DNA from: JANQIV01 sp050117315
GTDB taxonomy: Bacteria > Bacteroidota > Ignavibacteria > Ignavibacteriales > Melioribacteraceae
NCBI GenBank assembly: GCA_050117315.1
Contig: JASFMY010000006.1
Location: 39,184-103,183, forward strand
Direction of reading: 5' to 3'
DNA length: 64,000 bases
Of the stretch, positions 38,740 to 46,423 are shown one piece after another (the first letter of the stretch is position 1; every line of letters starts with the position of its first letter). The position numbers and the translations under genes are program-made. The notes under the pieces were generated by a model. That model searched no databases, had not been told where the DNA came from, and saw only the letters and a program-made list of their open reading frames with translations.

Positions 38740-41172
38740 CTAATTAATAGCACAATTTATTTCCCAATTTACTTTTCCCTTTAAGGGGTCACTTTCAAAG
38801 ACATACTTCCCGTTTTTGTATACTAAAGAAATTTTTTGAAGCATTTGATCATCAGGTAAACATACCAATCCACCAGCATTTTCTTTTTTAGTCGAATAAA
38901 CTTTTAGTTCCAGATTTAACCAATCCATCTGTGATGTTGACTGAGCAAGTTTAATATGGGGTATAACTGAACCGTCACGAACAAGAACTACTATAGGAAT
39001 TTCTCCGGCCTCAATATTGTGCCAGCCGGCTGAGTATGTTTTTCCGGTCTGGTAATCGATCCACTCTCCCGGCGGGAGATACACAAGTCTTTGGATTACT
39101 TCTTCAAATAAAGGAGCAACCAAAAGGTTTGAACCAAATAAATATTCATCATCAATTAACCAAGAACCGGGATCATCAGGAAACTCAACGAACAATGCGC
39201 GTAACATCGGTAATCCGCGTTCAGTACAATCTTTAGCCTGAGCATAAATGTACGGCATCAATTCATATCTCATATTATCCGCAAGCCTGAAGGCGTTCAT
39301 AAAATCTTGACCATACTCCCAAGGTTCTGTCGGCGGTGCACCGTGACTACGAGTATGAGATGTTAACATACCGAACGGCGTCCAGCGGCGATATATATCT
39401 TCCGGTTTTTTATTTACAAAGCCGCCTATGTCATGGGACCAGAATGAAAAACCGGAAACACCTATAGATAATCCGCCTCTAAGAGCAGCAGCCATAGAGG
39501 TATTCGTATTTGCAGGATCGCCTCCCCAATGTAAAGGATAACGCTGACTGCCTGCCCATGTGCTACGTGCCCAAATAATTGTTTCACCGGTCACTTTTTT
39601 TGTTATCTCTGCAACGGCTTTATTGTAACGCAACGGGTATAAATTATGTTCATAAAATCCTGTACGACCCGAATGATAAATTCCATCCGGCGGTGCGGCT
39701 TCTCCAAAGTCTACTTTAATTACATCAACACCTTGTTTTAGTAATCCGGCAATCTTTCCTTGGTACCATTTAACAGTTTCGGGATTTGAAAAATCGAGTA
39801 CCGCATCCTCGTATGGAAGATTTCCTTTACGATCTTTTACGTATAAGCCTTTTTCAATTATTTCAGGAAACAGTGTATTCTTTGGAACGAAATAAGGAAG
39901 CTGCCATAAACATGTATGAAATCCATCTTTCTTAAAATCCGCCATCATTTTAGCAGCATTATCAAAACGTGATTTTGAAAATTGATAGTCACATCTCCAA
40001 TCAGTTTCAAACCAACCGGTATCAAAATGAATTACATCAGCAGGAATTTTATTATCACGTAGTTTTTGGGTAACATTTCTTCCTTCTTCTTCGGAGAAAT
40101 AAGTTATTCTGCTCATCCAAAAACCGAACGACCAAAGCGGCGGCATAGCCGCCTTACCTGTTAGGTTCGTGTATTCATTCAATATATCTTTAGGTTTGCC
40201 AAGGAAGATAAAAAGATCAGCTTCATCATCACCCATCATTAACGATGTTGCAGCGTTGTAATGTTTTCCAAAATCACAAGTAATCGGAGTAGAAGTATGC
40301 ATGAAAACACCGTAACCTCTACTGCTCATATAAAACGGAACCGGTTTATACATTGTTTCATTTTGAATTCCGTTAGCGTCGTCTGTCCATAGAACTACCT
40401 TCTGTCCGCGTTTATTTAACTCCGTATACGATTCACCGCAACCGTATATTCCTTCATTGGGTGAAAGAGAAAATACCGGGTTCATACTGGTTGAATAATC
40501 GGATGACCGTCTAACAAAAGAGAAAGGTAAAAACGGAGTGTAAGTTTCATCATTATCGGTTTTGTTAAGCGTTTTTGTTAAAAGCTTTCCTTCCGAGTTA
40601 TAAATCTTAATTCGCCAAGGTTTTTCATAAACGACTATTTTACCGTATTTACTAGCGTATTCATGTCCGCCTTCAATCTTCCTATATTTCCAAGAGTCTT
40701 TATCAACCGGAGCTTTACTATTAACAAGCATTATCGATTCTTGCTCAGGTTTAACTTGGAAACGAGAAACTGCCCGGATACGAATTGTACGCGGGGAAAC
40801 AAATTGAATTGAAAACGGAAGTTCCGGTGAGTCTTCGTATTCATTTGTAGGAAATTCGTTTGATTCAACTGGTCTTAGTACTGCCAATATGTTATTAAAT
40901 GCCATACGAGTTACATATTCGTAACGCTTGTATTTAATTTCACCTTCACCGGTTGCAGGATCAAATGAGGCTAAGCTATCAGCTATATAATATGTATTAG
41001 AGAAGTTTCTAAAGTCACTGCTTAAGTCAATCACTTCATTTAATAATGCTTGATTTTTATCAGATGAATGTATTGGAATTTGAGCCGAAACATTATTTAA
41101 GAGTAGAACCAACAAACATAATGTCAAGACAAACATGTTAGGCTTACAATCGATACACATAAATTTTTTCAT
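38740..41172 (-). CDS. GH31 alpha-glycosidase, YicI/alpha-xylosidase-like
   Basis: The 810-residue protein has a signal peptide (about 12-30, NNVSA). The GH31 N-terminal sandwich ends with GIYGCGESYTELNKRGQ. The barrel has HFDTGWFETDWRCDYQF, nucleophile D488 (VIKVDFGEAAPPDG) and acid/base D552 (LHWGGDPANTNTSM). The following RGGLSIGVSGFSFWSHDIGGF and WTPFGMLTSHTRSHG are nearly those of the E. coli alpha-xylosidase YicI. A predicted exo-acting enzyme on alpha-linked xylose, glucose or galactose. It is the one enzyme that does not obviously fit type II arabinogalactan; it may serve hemicellulose side chains or an unusual alpha-linked cap. It lies 28 bp downstream of the GH51 gene. Confidence 0.86.
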   Translation of the reverse strand: MKKFMCIDCKPNMFVLTLCLLVLLLNNVSAQIPIHSSDKNQALLNEVIDLSSDFRNFSNTYYIADSLASFDPATGEGEIKYKRYEYVTRMAFNNILAVLRPVESNEFPTNEYEDSPELPFSIQFVSPRTIRIRAVSRFQVKPEQESIMLVNSKAPVDKDSWKYRKIEGGHEYASKYGKIVVYEKPWRIKIYNSEGKLLTKTLNKTDNDETYTPFLPFSFVRRSSDYSTSMNPVFSLSPNEGIYGCGESYTELNKRGQKVVLWTDDANGIQNETMYKPVPFYMSSRGYGVFMHTSTPITCDFGKHYNAATSLMMGDDEADLFIFLGKPKDILNEYTNLTGKAAMPPLWSFGFWMSRITYFSEEEGRNVTQKLRDNKIPADVIHFDTGWFETDWRCDYQFSKSRFDNAAKMMADFKKDGFHTCLWQLPYFVPKNTLFPEIIEKGLYVKDRKGNLPYEDAVLDFSNPETVKWYQGKIAGLLKQGVDVIKVDFGEAAPPDGIYHSGRTGFYEHNLYPLRYNKAVAEITKKVTGETIIWARSTWAGSQRYPLHWGGDPANTNTSMAAALRGGLSIGVSGFSFWSHDIGGFVNKKPEDIYRRWTPFGMLTSHTRSHGAPPTEPWEYGQDFMNAFRLADNMRYELMPYIYAQAKDCTERGLPMLRALFVEFPDDPGSWLIDDEYLFGSNLLVAPLFEEVIQRLVYLPPGEWIDYQTGKTYSAGWHNIEAGEIPIVVLVRDGSVIPHIKLAQSTSQMDWLNLELKVYSTKKENAGGLVCLPDDQMLQKISLVYKNGKYVFESDPLKGKVNWEINCAIN

Positions 41173-41200
41173 ATAATTCTCTTAAGTCTTTTTTCAATTT

Positions 41201-43207
41201 TTAGTTTTCTATATGGAAAAACATTTTATCGACTACTTCTTTTTTTTCTCCGTCGGGAACTTTCATCTTTAAGTTCAAGCCATGTTCACCACCTTGTTGG
41301 AAAAATGAAATATCCAATTTGTGATAACCTTTAGTTAAGAATACGGAACCGACCTTTTCTTGTATTGCATGAGTACCGTCATTCAAAATAAGTTCTCTAT
41401 TGTCTATGTTAAGTTTCGAACCATCGTCGGAAGCAAGGTAAAAATCGTAAAGACCTTCTTTTTCTATTTTAATGTAGCCTGCATAGGTTAATGCAAAATT
41501 ATATGTAGGGGTATCCTCCGGATAAACAATATTACTTACGGTTCCTGAACGAACCGGTTCCATTTCATAGAAGTCCGGTAATCTGTGGAATATTCCTTCA
41601 TAATAATTATAAGTTAATCCTTGTTGTAATTTCGAAAAGTCTACATCTTCTGCGGTTAGTTCTAATTTGCCGGTAAGTTCAAGCGCAACAACAGAATGTT
41701 TCGGCACATTCACTTCAAGTTTATTTTCGGAAGTATTAAAATCATCGAAAGAATTAATACCAATATTTTTCGGTTCATCAAAAGTGTTGTGCGCATTTAA
41801 TTTGTCGGACGTTAGTATTTGTCCCGTCACTGATTTTACATTAAAAGCGTTGAGATTACAAGTTAATTTTTTGTCTTCACTTACATTTAAGTTACATAGC
41901 GTTATATGTACTTTACCGTTTTGATCAAGCGATGATGAAATACTTAAAGTGGGAATCTTTCCTTGTCCGGTTGTAATGCTATCGGTTTGCAATTCCGCTG
42001 GAATCATTATCGCATCTTGATGAACTTTGTACATATCGAAAACATGGTATGTAGGAGTTAAAATCATTTTTTCATCTTTTGTAAGAATAACGGATTGTAA
42101 TACATTTATAACTTGTGCAATTGCCGCCATTTTAACTCTATCGCAATGGTTGTTAAAAATATTTAAGTTAATTCCGGCAACCAACGCATCACGGAGAGTA
42201 TTTTGTTGATATAAAAATCCGGGATTTGTACCCGGCTCAACTGCATGCCACATACCCCATTCGTCAACAACTAAAGCAACACTTTTACCCGGATCATATT
42301 TATCCATAATTTCCGAATGGCGATTAACAAGTTCTTCCATTGTCAGTGTTTTCTGCATAGTGTTGTACCAACTTTTTTCGGTAACATCCGTTGCATGCTC
42401 AGGAGTATTCCACGTATAGTAATGAAGAGCCATACCCCACATAGAATTTCCAAGTTCGCGCATTACTACTTCAGACCAATTATAGTCATTGCCATTAGGA
42501 CCGACCGCTATTTTATGTACTCCCGTTTCTCTGTAATCTTTGACAAACGTGCCGAATCTTTTAGCAAGGTGTGAGTAGTATTCGGGTTCCATATCACCGC
42601 CGCATCCCCACGACTCATTTCCAATTCCCCAATATTTTACGCTCCAGGGTTTTTCGCTTCCGTTTTTCTTTCTTAATTCGGTCATCGGACTAACGTTATC
42701 TGAATTCACATATTCAACCCATTGCGATAATTCGCGAACAGTTCCGCTGCCTAAATTTCCACTAAAATACGGTTCACATCCAATTTGTTCACATAGATCA
42801 AGAAACTCATGAGTTCCAAAACTATTATCTTCAGTTACGCCGCCCCAGTTTGTGTTTATCATTGTAGGTCTTTCCGAACGGGGACCAATGCCATCCATCC
42901 AATGATATTCATCTGCAAAACAGCCGCCAGGCCAGCGTAAAAGAGGAACTTGAATTTTTTTGAGTGCTTCAACAACGTCGGTTCTAATACCTCGTACGTT
43001 TGGAATCGAAGAATCTTCACCAACCCAAAATCCACCGTAAATACAATGGCCTAAGTGTTCCGAGAAATGTCCGTAGATGTTCTTACCGATTTTGTAATGA
43101 GCTTTATCCAAATCAAGTGTTACATTATTGTCATCCGATTGCGCATTGATACTAAAGCAGAGTACAAATAGAAAAAACAAAGACATAATTTTTAATTTTG
43201 ATTTCAT
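41201..43207 (-). CDS. GH51 alpha-L-arabinofuranosidase with C-terminal PA14-like domain
   Basis: The protein is 668 residues from the ATG at 43207, where the signal peptide MKSKLKIMSLFFLFVLCFSINAQ begins. The frame runs 62 codons further upstream, but that stretch is translated from a MITE and is not coding. The GH51 barrel has RWPGGCFADEYHW, acid/base E198 (YWGIGNESWGCGG) and nucleophile E316 (LVVDEWGMWH). A C-terminal sandwich reaches about residue 520, then a PA14-like carbohydrate-binding domain (YNYYEGIFHRLPDF ... YDFYLASDDGSKLNIDN). It removes alpha-L-arabinofuranose from arabinogalactan or arabinan. Periplasmic or secreted. Confidence 0.9.
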   Translation of the reverse strand: MKSKLKIMSLFFLFVLCFSINAQSDDNNVTLDLDKAHYKIGKNIYGHFSEHLGHCIYGGFWVGEDSSIPNVRGIRTDVVEALKKIQVPLLRWPGGCFADEYHWMDGIGPRSERPTMINTNWGGVTEDNSFGTHEFLDLCEQIGCEPYFSGNLGSGTVRELSQWVEYVNSDNVSPMTELRKKNGSEKPWSVKYWGIGNESWGCGGDMEPEYYSHLAKRFGTFVKDYRETGVHKIAVGPNGNDYNWSEVVMRELGNSMWGMALHYYTWNTPEHATDVTEKSWYNTMQKTLTMEELVNRHSEIMDKYDPGKSVALVVDEWGMWHAVEPGTNPGFLYQQNTLRDALVAGINLNIFNNHCDRVKMAAIAQVINVLQSVILTKDEKMILTPTYHVFDMYKVHQDAIMIPAELQTDSITTGQGKIPTLSISSSLDQNGKVHITLCNLNVSEDKKLTCNLNAFNVKSVTGQILTSDKLNAHNTFDEPKNIGINSFDDFNTSENKLEVNVPKHSVVALELTGKLELTAEDVDFSKLQQGLTYNYYEGIFHRLPDFYEMEPVRSGTVSNIVYPEDTPTYNFALTYAGYIKIEKEGLYDFYLASDDGSKLNIDNRELILNDGTHAIQEKVGSVFLTKGYHKLDISFFQQGGEHGLNLKMKVPDGEKKEVVDKMFFHIEN

Positions 43208-43291
43208 TGTGTGTCCCTTTATGCTTGTTAATATTAACCCGGCAATAATATTCAATGCAAAAGAATAGTTCAAGATTAGTGATGTAACAAT

Positions 43292-43380
43292 AATTTGGTT
43301 TCGGATTTTTCCATAAACTTCTCTCTTTGTAAGAGAGATAAGAGAGAGTTCATAAAAAAAACAAAATCCGAAACCAAATT
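43292..43380. mobile_element. MITE-like element upstream of the GH51 gene
   Basis: Perfect 18-bp terminal inverted repeats, AATTTGGTTTCGGATTTT (43292-43309) and its complement (43363-43380), enclose about 50 bp with an internal CTCTCTT/AAGAGAG hairpin and no ORF. The layout matches the element at 29762-29878. It lies between the GH35-like gene and the GH51 start, where it may affect the promoter or leader. Confidence 0.7.
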
Positions 43381-43439
43381 TACACCACAACAATGCAACA
43401 TATATTATTGCAGGAACAATATAAATTCATAACCCGTTT

Positions 43440-45128
43440 TTATTTGTATTTATAAATTGATAATCTCTGAATACTAAACTTATCCGCAGGTAATTTGAAA
43501 CCAGTACCCGAATATGTACTAGCATGTACTTCATCACCATTTAATCGTCTTTTAGGAATCCATTCTCCATTTTCAAAAAATCCTTCATCTACTTTATCTA
43601 CGGCAATACGGTATGAACCATCTTTTAAATAAAACATAATATCAAGAGCTCTGCCTGCTGCAATGAATTCATCATCCCCAACTTTTATAATAAGACCGCC
43701 GGCTACATCCGGTTTTTCTCTTCCTCCAAGAATGACTTCGATGTTATAATTGCCCAATTCAAATTTCATGTTGGGTGATGTAGTATCAACCAACATTCCT
43801 CTCATCGTACCTTTACCTTGATTTTCAAGAATGATAGAGGACATATTGTTTAATACAGCATATGCATCATCTAAAGGATCATTTTCTGAATAGCGTTTGT
43901 TATCTATTCCAAAAGGTGAAAAACATGCGGCGCTATATTCACCAAAAACAAAGAATGCCCGCGCGGCACCAAGTTCTCCGCCTCTTGTTTCCGGTATAAA
44001 CAGAGGGTTGCTGCTTCTTGTAAATTCATTGCATGTCCAAACAAACTTATCTGTATAAATATCCGGGGCAATAAAATCAATAGAAGGAGCAGCGGCTCGG
44101 TAAATATCTATAACTTGCGGTAAAGGTCCGCCCGACGGATACCTGCCCGGCCAATAACTTAATGGTTGTTTGAGCCACGCATTAACGTACATAGGCAAGG
44201 GGTATTCTTTTTTCCCGGCAGAGGCAATCTTTTCTATATATTTAGCATAATACCACGCTGAAAATAATTCTTCGGTATAATAAGAATAAAACTGCCAGTC
44301 TTTCTTGTCGGGTTTTAATTCGCTTTTTCCAAAAACTTCTTCCCATGTTCCGGATGTTTTAAATCCGTTTTCTTTCCAAACTTTATATAGTTCAGGAAAT
44401 AAACTCTCTTTATTTTCAACTAAGTAATCTATTAACTCCTTCGGGACTTCGCTATTGTATACTTCATTTGCGGCTTTACAAAAATCCCTTCTTGCATTGC
44501 CGGGAGTCTCACCTAAGTTATCAAGTATTCCAATTTCATTTTCAACTTGCATCATTACAACAGTGTGTTCTTCGGAATCTACTTCTTTTATGTGTTTCAT
44601 TAAAGCGGCAAAAGCTCTAGCATCTGCTTCTACCGAAACTTCTCCAAATGTTGATAATATTTCCAAAGGTTTCCCATGTTCATCTTTTACCCTTGGATAT
44701 TTTTCATAATCCTTTTTAACCCAAGATGGTATATAGACAGAGCTAGCATTTTTGAAACTACCGAACCAGATAAGCACAAGTTTAAGATTTGCTTTTCCGG
44801 CACCGGCAATCATACTGTCAACCAAAGCAAAATCAAATTCTCCTTCAACAGGTTCTATTAACTCCCATGAAACAGTAGCAATAACTGAATTGAGATTTTT
44901 GTCCGCCATTCTTTTCCACACAGGATTCATATAATCAAAACCTCCACATGTAGAATTATGCAGTTCGCCCGAGATCAGCAGCATCGGCTTACCATTTATA
45001 ACAAGATGTGCGGCATCTCCTTGTTTTGCGATATGAGGTATTTCACTATTCGACACACTTTTAGTTTGACAGTTAACAAACAAAAGTAAGCATAAAATAA
45101 TCGAAACGAGAGAACGTAAATAAGCCAT
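43440..45128 (-). CDS. GH35-like beta-galactosidase lipoprotein (DUF5597 type)
   Basis: The 562-residue protein has a lipoprotein signal with Cys20 (LLLFVNCQT). The GH35-type barrel begins VINGKPMLLISGELHNS and carries acid/base E198 (MMQVENEIG), IWFGSFKNASSVYIPSWVKKD and a likely nucleophile in LFIPETRGGELGAARAFFVFGEYSAACFSPFGID (about residue 380). The rest is the DUF5597 C-terminal region typical of the short GH35 branch found in Bacteroidota polysaccharide loci. It probably removes beta-galactose from oligosaccharides at the membrane surface. Its exact linkage specificity is unknown. The gene ends 233 bp upstream of the GH51 start, with a MITE in between. Confidence 0.85.
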   Translation of the reverse strand: MAYLRSLVSIILCLLLFVNCQTKSVSNSEIPHIAKQGDAAHLVINGKPMLLISGELHNSTCGGFDYMNPVWKRMADKNLNSVIATVSWELIEPVEGEFDFALVDSMIAGAGKANLKLVLIWFGSFKNASSVYIPSWVKKDYEKYPRVKDEHGKPLEILSTFGEVSVEADARAFAALMKHIKEVDSEEHTVVMMQVENEIGILDNLGETPGNARRDFCKAANEVYNSEVPKELIDYLVENKESLFPELYKVWKENGFKTSGTWEEVFGKSELKPDKKDWQFYSYYTEELFSAWYYAKYIEKIASAGKKEYPLPMYVNAWLKQPLSYWPGRYPSGGPLPQVIDIYRAAAPSIDFIAPDIYTDKFVWTCNEFTRSSNPLFIPETRGGELGAARAFFVFGEYSAACFSPFGIDNKRYSENDPLDDAYAVLNNMSSIILENQGKGTMRGMLVDTTSPNMKFELGNYNIEVILGGREKPDVAGGLIIKVGDDEFIAAGRALDIMFYLKDGSYRIAVDKVDEGFFENGEWIPKRRLNGDEVHASTYSGTGFKLPADKFSIQRLSIYKYK

Positions 45129-45139
45129 CTAATAATTCC

Positions 45140-45300
45140 TTCTATCGGCGTTGCCTATAAGCCGTCCGCTCAGAGCGACCCCGAAGGGATCCCTATGGGA
45201 CAATGCTTAGCAAGCAACCAATATTTATAATTTGTAGCCGTTCGTAAACTTGCCCGCCATCTTTTTGGCGTGGTGCTCAATATGAACGGCAACCTTACTT
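45140..45300. repeat. GC-rich palindrome-rich spacer
   Basis: Short hairpins crowd this stretch: GACCCCGAAGGGATCCCTAT with TCCCTATGGGA, and CCCGCCATCTTTTTGGCGTGG inside GCCGTTC...GAACGGC. The composition is well above local GC. TTTTTGGCG also appears in the insertion at 56721-56763, suggesting a common class of mobile palindromes. Confidence 0.4.
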
Positions 45301-45308
45301 ACATAAAC

Positions 45309-45450
45309 TAAAGTTTCTGCAAAATAAAAAAATTGTCATTTCGAACCCGTTTTTTGGGTGAGAAATCTTTCAATTAGAGTACGATTTCAAAGATTTCTCC
45401 CTCCGGTCGAAATGACAAAACGTTTAGATATCTAATTTTGCAGAAACTCT
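45309..45450. repeat. Inverted-repeat element, full copy A (MITE-like)
   Basis: Terminal inverted repeats AGTTTCTGCAAAA (45312-45324) and TTTTGCAGAAACT (45436-45448) flank a second inverted repeat, GTCATTTCGA (about 45334-45343) and TCGAAATGAC (about 45409-45418). The middle has AGAAATCTTT and AAAGATTTCT arms. It shares sequence throughout with copy B at 56664-56876. No ORF. Confidence 0.75.
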
Positions 45451-45734
45451 ACTAATTAGAACAAAATATTGAACGAAAACTATTAATCCCAAAATTGTAC
45501 AAACGCCGCATCGTACTTGCGGTCGGCTTGAGTGCCCTATAAAGACATTTATCTTTTCCGAAAGAATGCTTTTGGCATATTCAAAAAGAAAATGACCATA
45601 AATATTTTATTGATTATCTCTATTTTCATAATCTCCTTTTTCAGCTCAAAATTGACCTTTTCTAATTGTGGTCATTAACAACGGCGGATTATGTGCTTTT
45701 CTTATTACCACTCGGAATAGAGGCAAACAACCAT

Positions 45735-46277
45735 TCACCATGTCGGAGGCGGAGGTTGGTTGTCTTTTGTACCTAACCAATCAATACCGATGCCGGCACG
45801 GTGACGGAGCAGCAGAGTCAATTGACCGGCGTGGTGCTGAGCATGTCGGAGATTGTTGAGTAAGAACTCGCCTACATTTAATTCGTACCACCGGAAGCCA
45901 CACCGTTCAAGAGCCCGTTTAGTAGTCAGCCTCTCGAAAGTCTCTTGGCATTTACACAAGCAGTGATCGGTATAGTCCAGCAGTTGCTCTTGTGTGAAGG
46001 CCTTCTCGGGTGTGGTAACAACCCCGCCGAACTCCTGATAGTCGCCCGGAAGGAAATGTGCCTTGTCTTCGTGGTATTCCATCGGTTTGAATATCTTGTC
46101 ATTCTCCGATAGGTAGAAGTCGGTAAAAAACAGTGCGTGGTAAGCAAGGTGCCAGAAGGGCGAACCATCTGTGCGATCGTCCCACAGGTTATCCGGGCAT
46201 GCCTGGATAGCCAACCGTATCATCTGAATCGCAGCAGCAAACTGCCGACCAATTACTGTTTGCCAATAGTTATCCAT
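45735..46277 (-). CDS. DinB/DUF1572-like family protein
   Basis: The 180-residue four-helix-bundle protein starts at the ATG at 46277, preceded by GGAG; a frame from 46289 would overlap this site. The DinB metal-site histidines are visible: PFWHLAYHALFFTDFYL (about 45-61) and LRHAQHHAGQLTLLLR (about 150-165). These proteins are cytoplasmic, often thiol- or metal-dependent, with mostly unknown substrates. Codon usage and GC content (around half) differ strongly from the neighbouring AT-rich glycosidase genes. It is flanked by repeats, so recent acquisition is likely. It has no evident role in polysaccharide use. Confidence 0.8.
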   Translation of the reverse strand: MDNYWQTVIGRQFAAAIQMIRLAIQACPDNLWDDRTDGSPFWHLAYHALFFTDFYLSENDKIFKPMEYHEDKAHFLPGDYQEFGGVVTTPEKAFTQEQLLDYTDHCLCKCQETFERLTTKRALERCGFRWYELNVGEFLLNNLRHAQHHAGQLTLLLRHRAGIGIDWLGTKDNQPPPPTW

Positions 46278-46423
46278 TATCCGCTCCATTTTGATTCAGC
46301 AATTCATTCATGAAATATCTCAAATAAAACGTTATTAATTATGTCATGACCTCTTGTGTATTCCATGTCTTGATTTTAGATAACCGATCTTTAACTACTG
46401 TTTTCATTTTTTCGATGCATTCT

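Noticed and set aside
43208..43393. 62-codon N-terminal extension of the GH51 gene
   Set aside because: It is translated from the MITE at 43292-43380, and the signal peptide starts at 43207.
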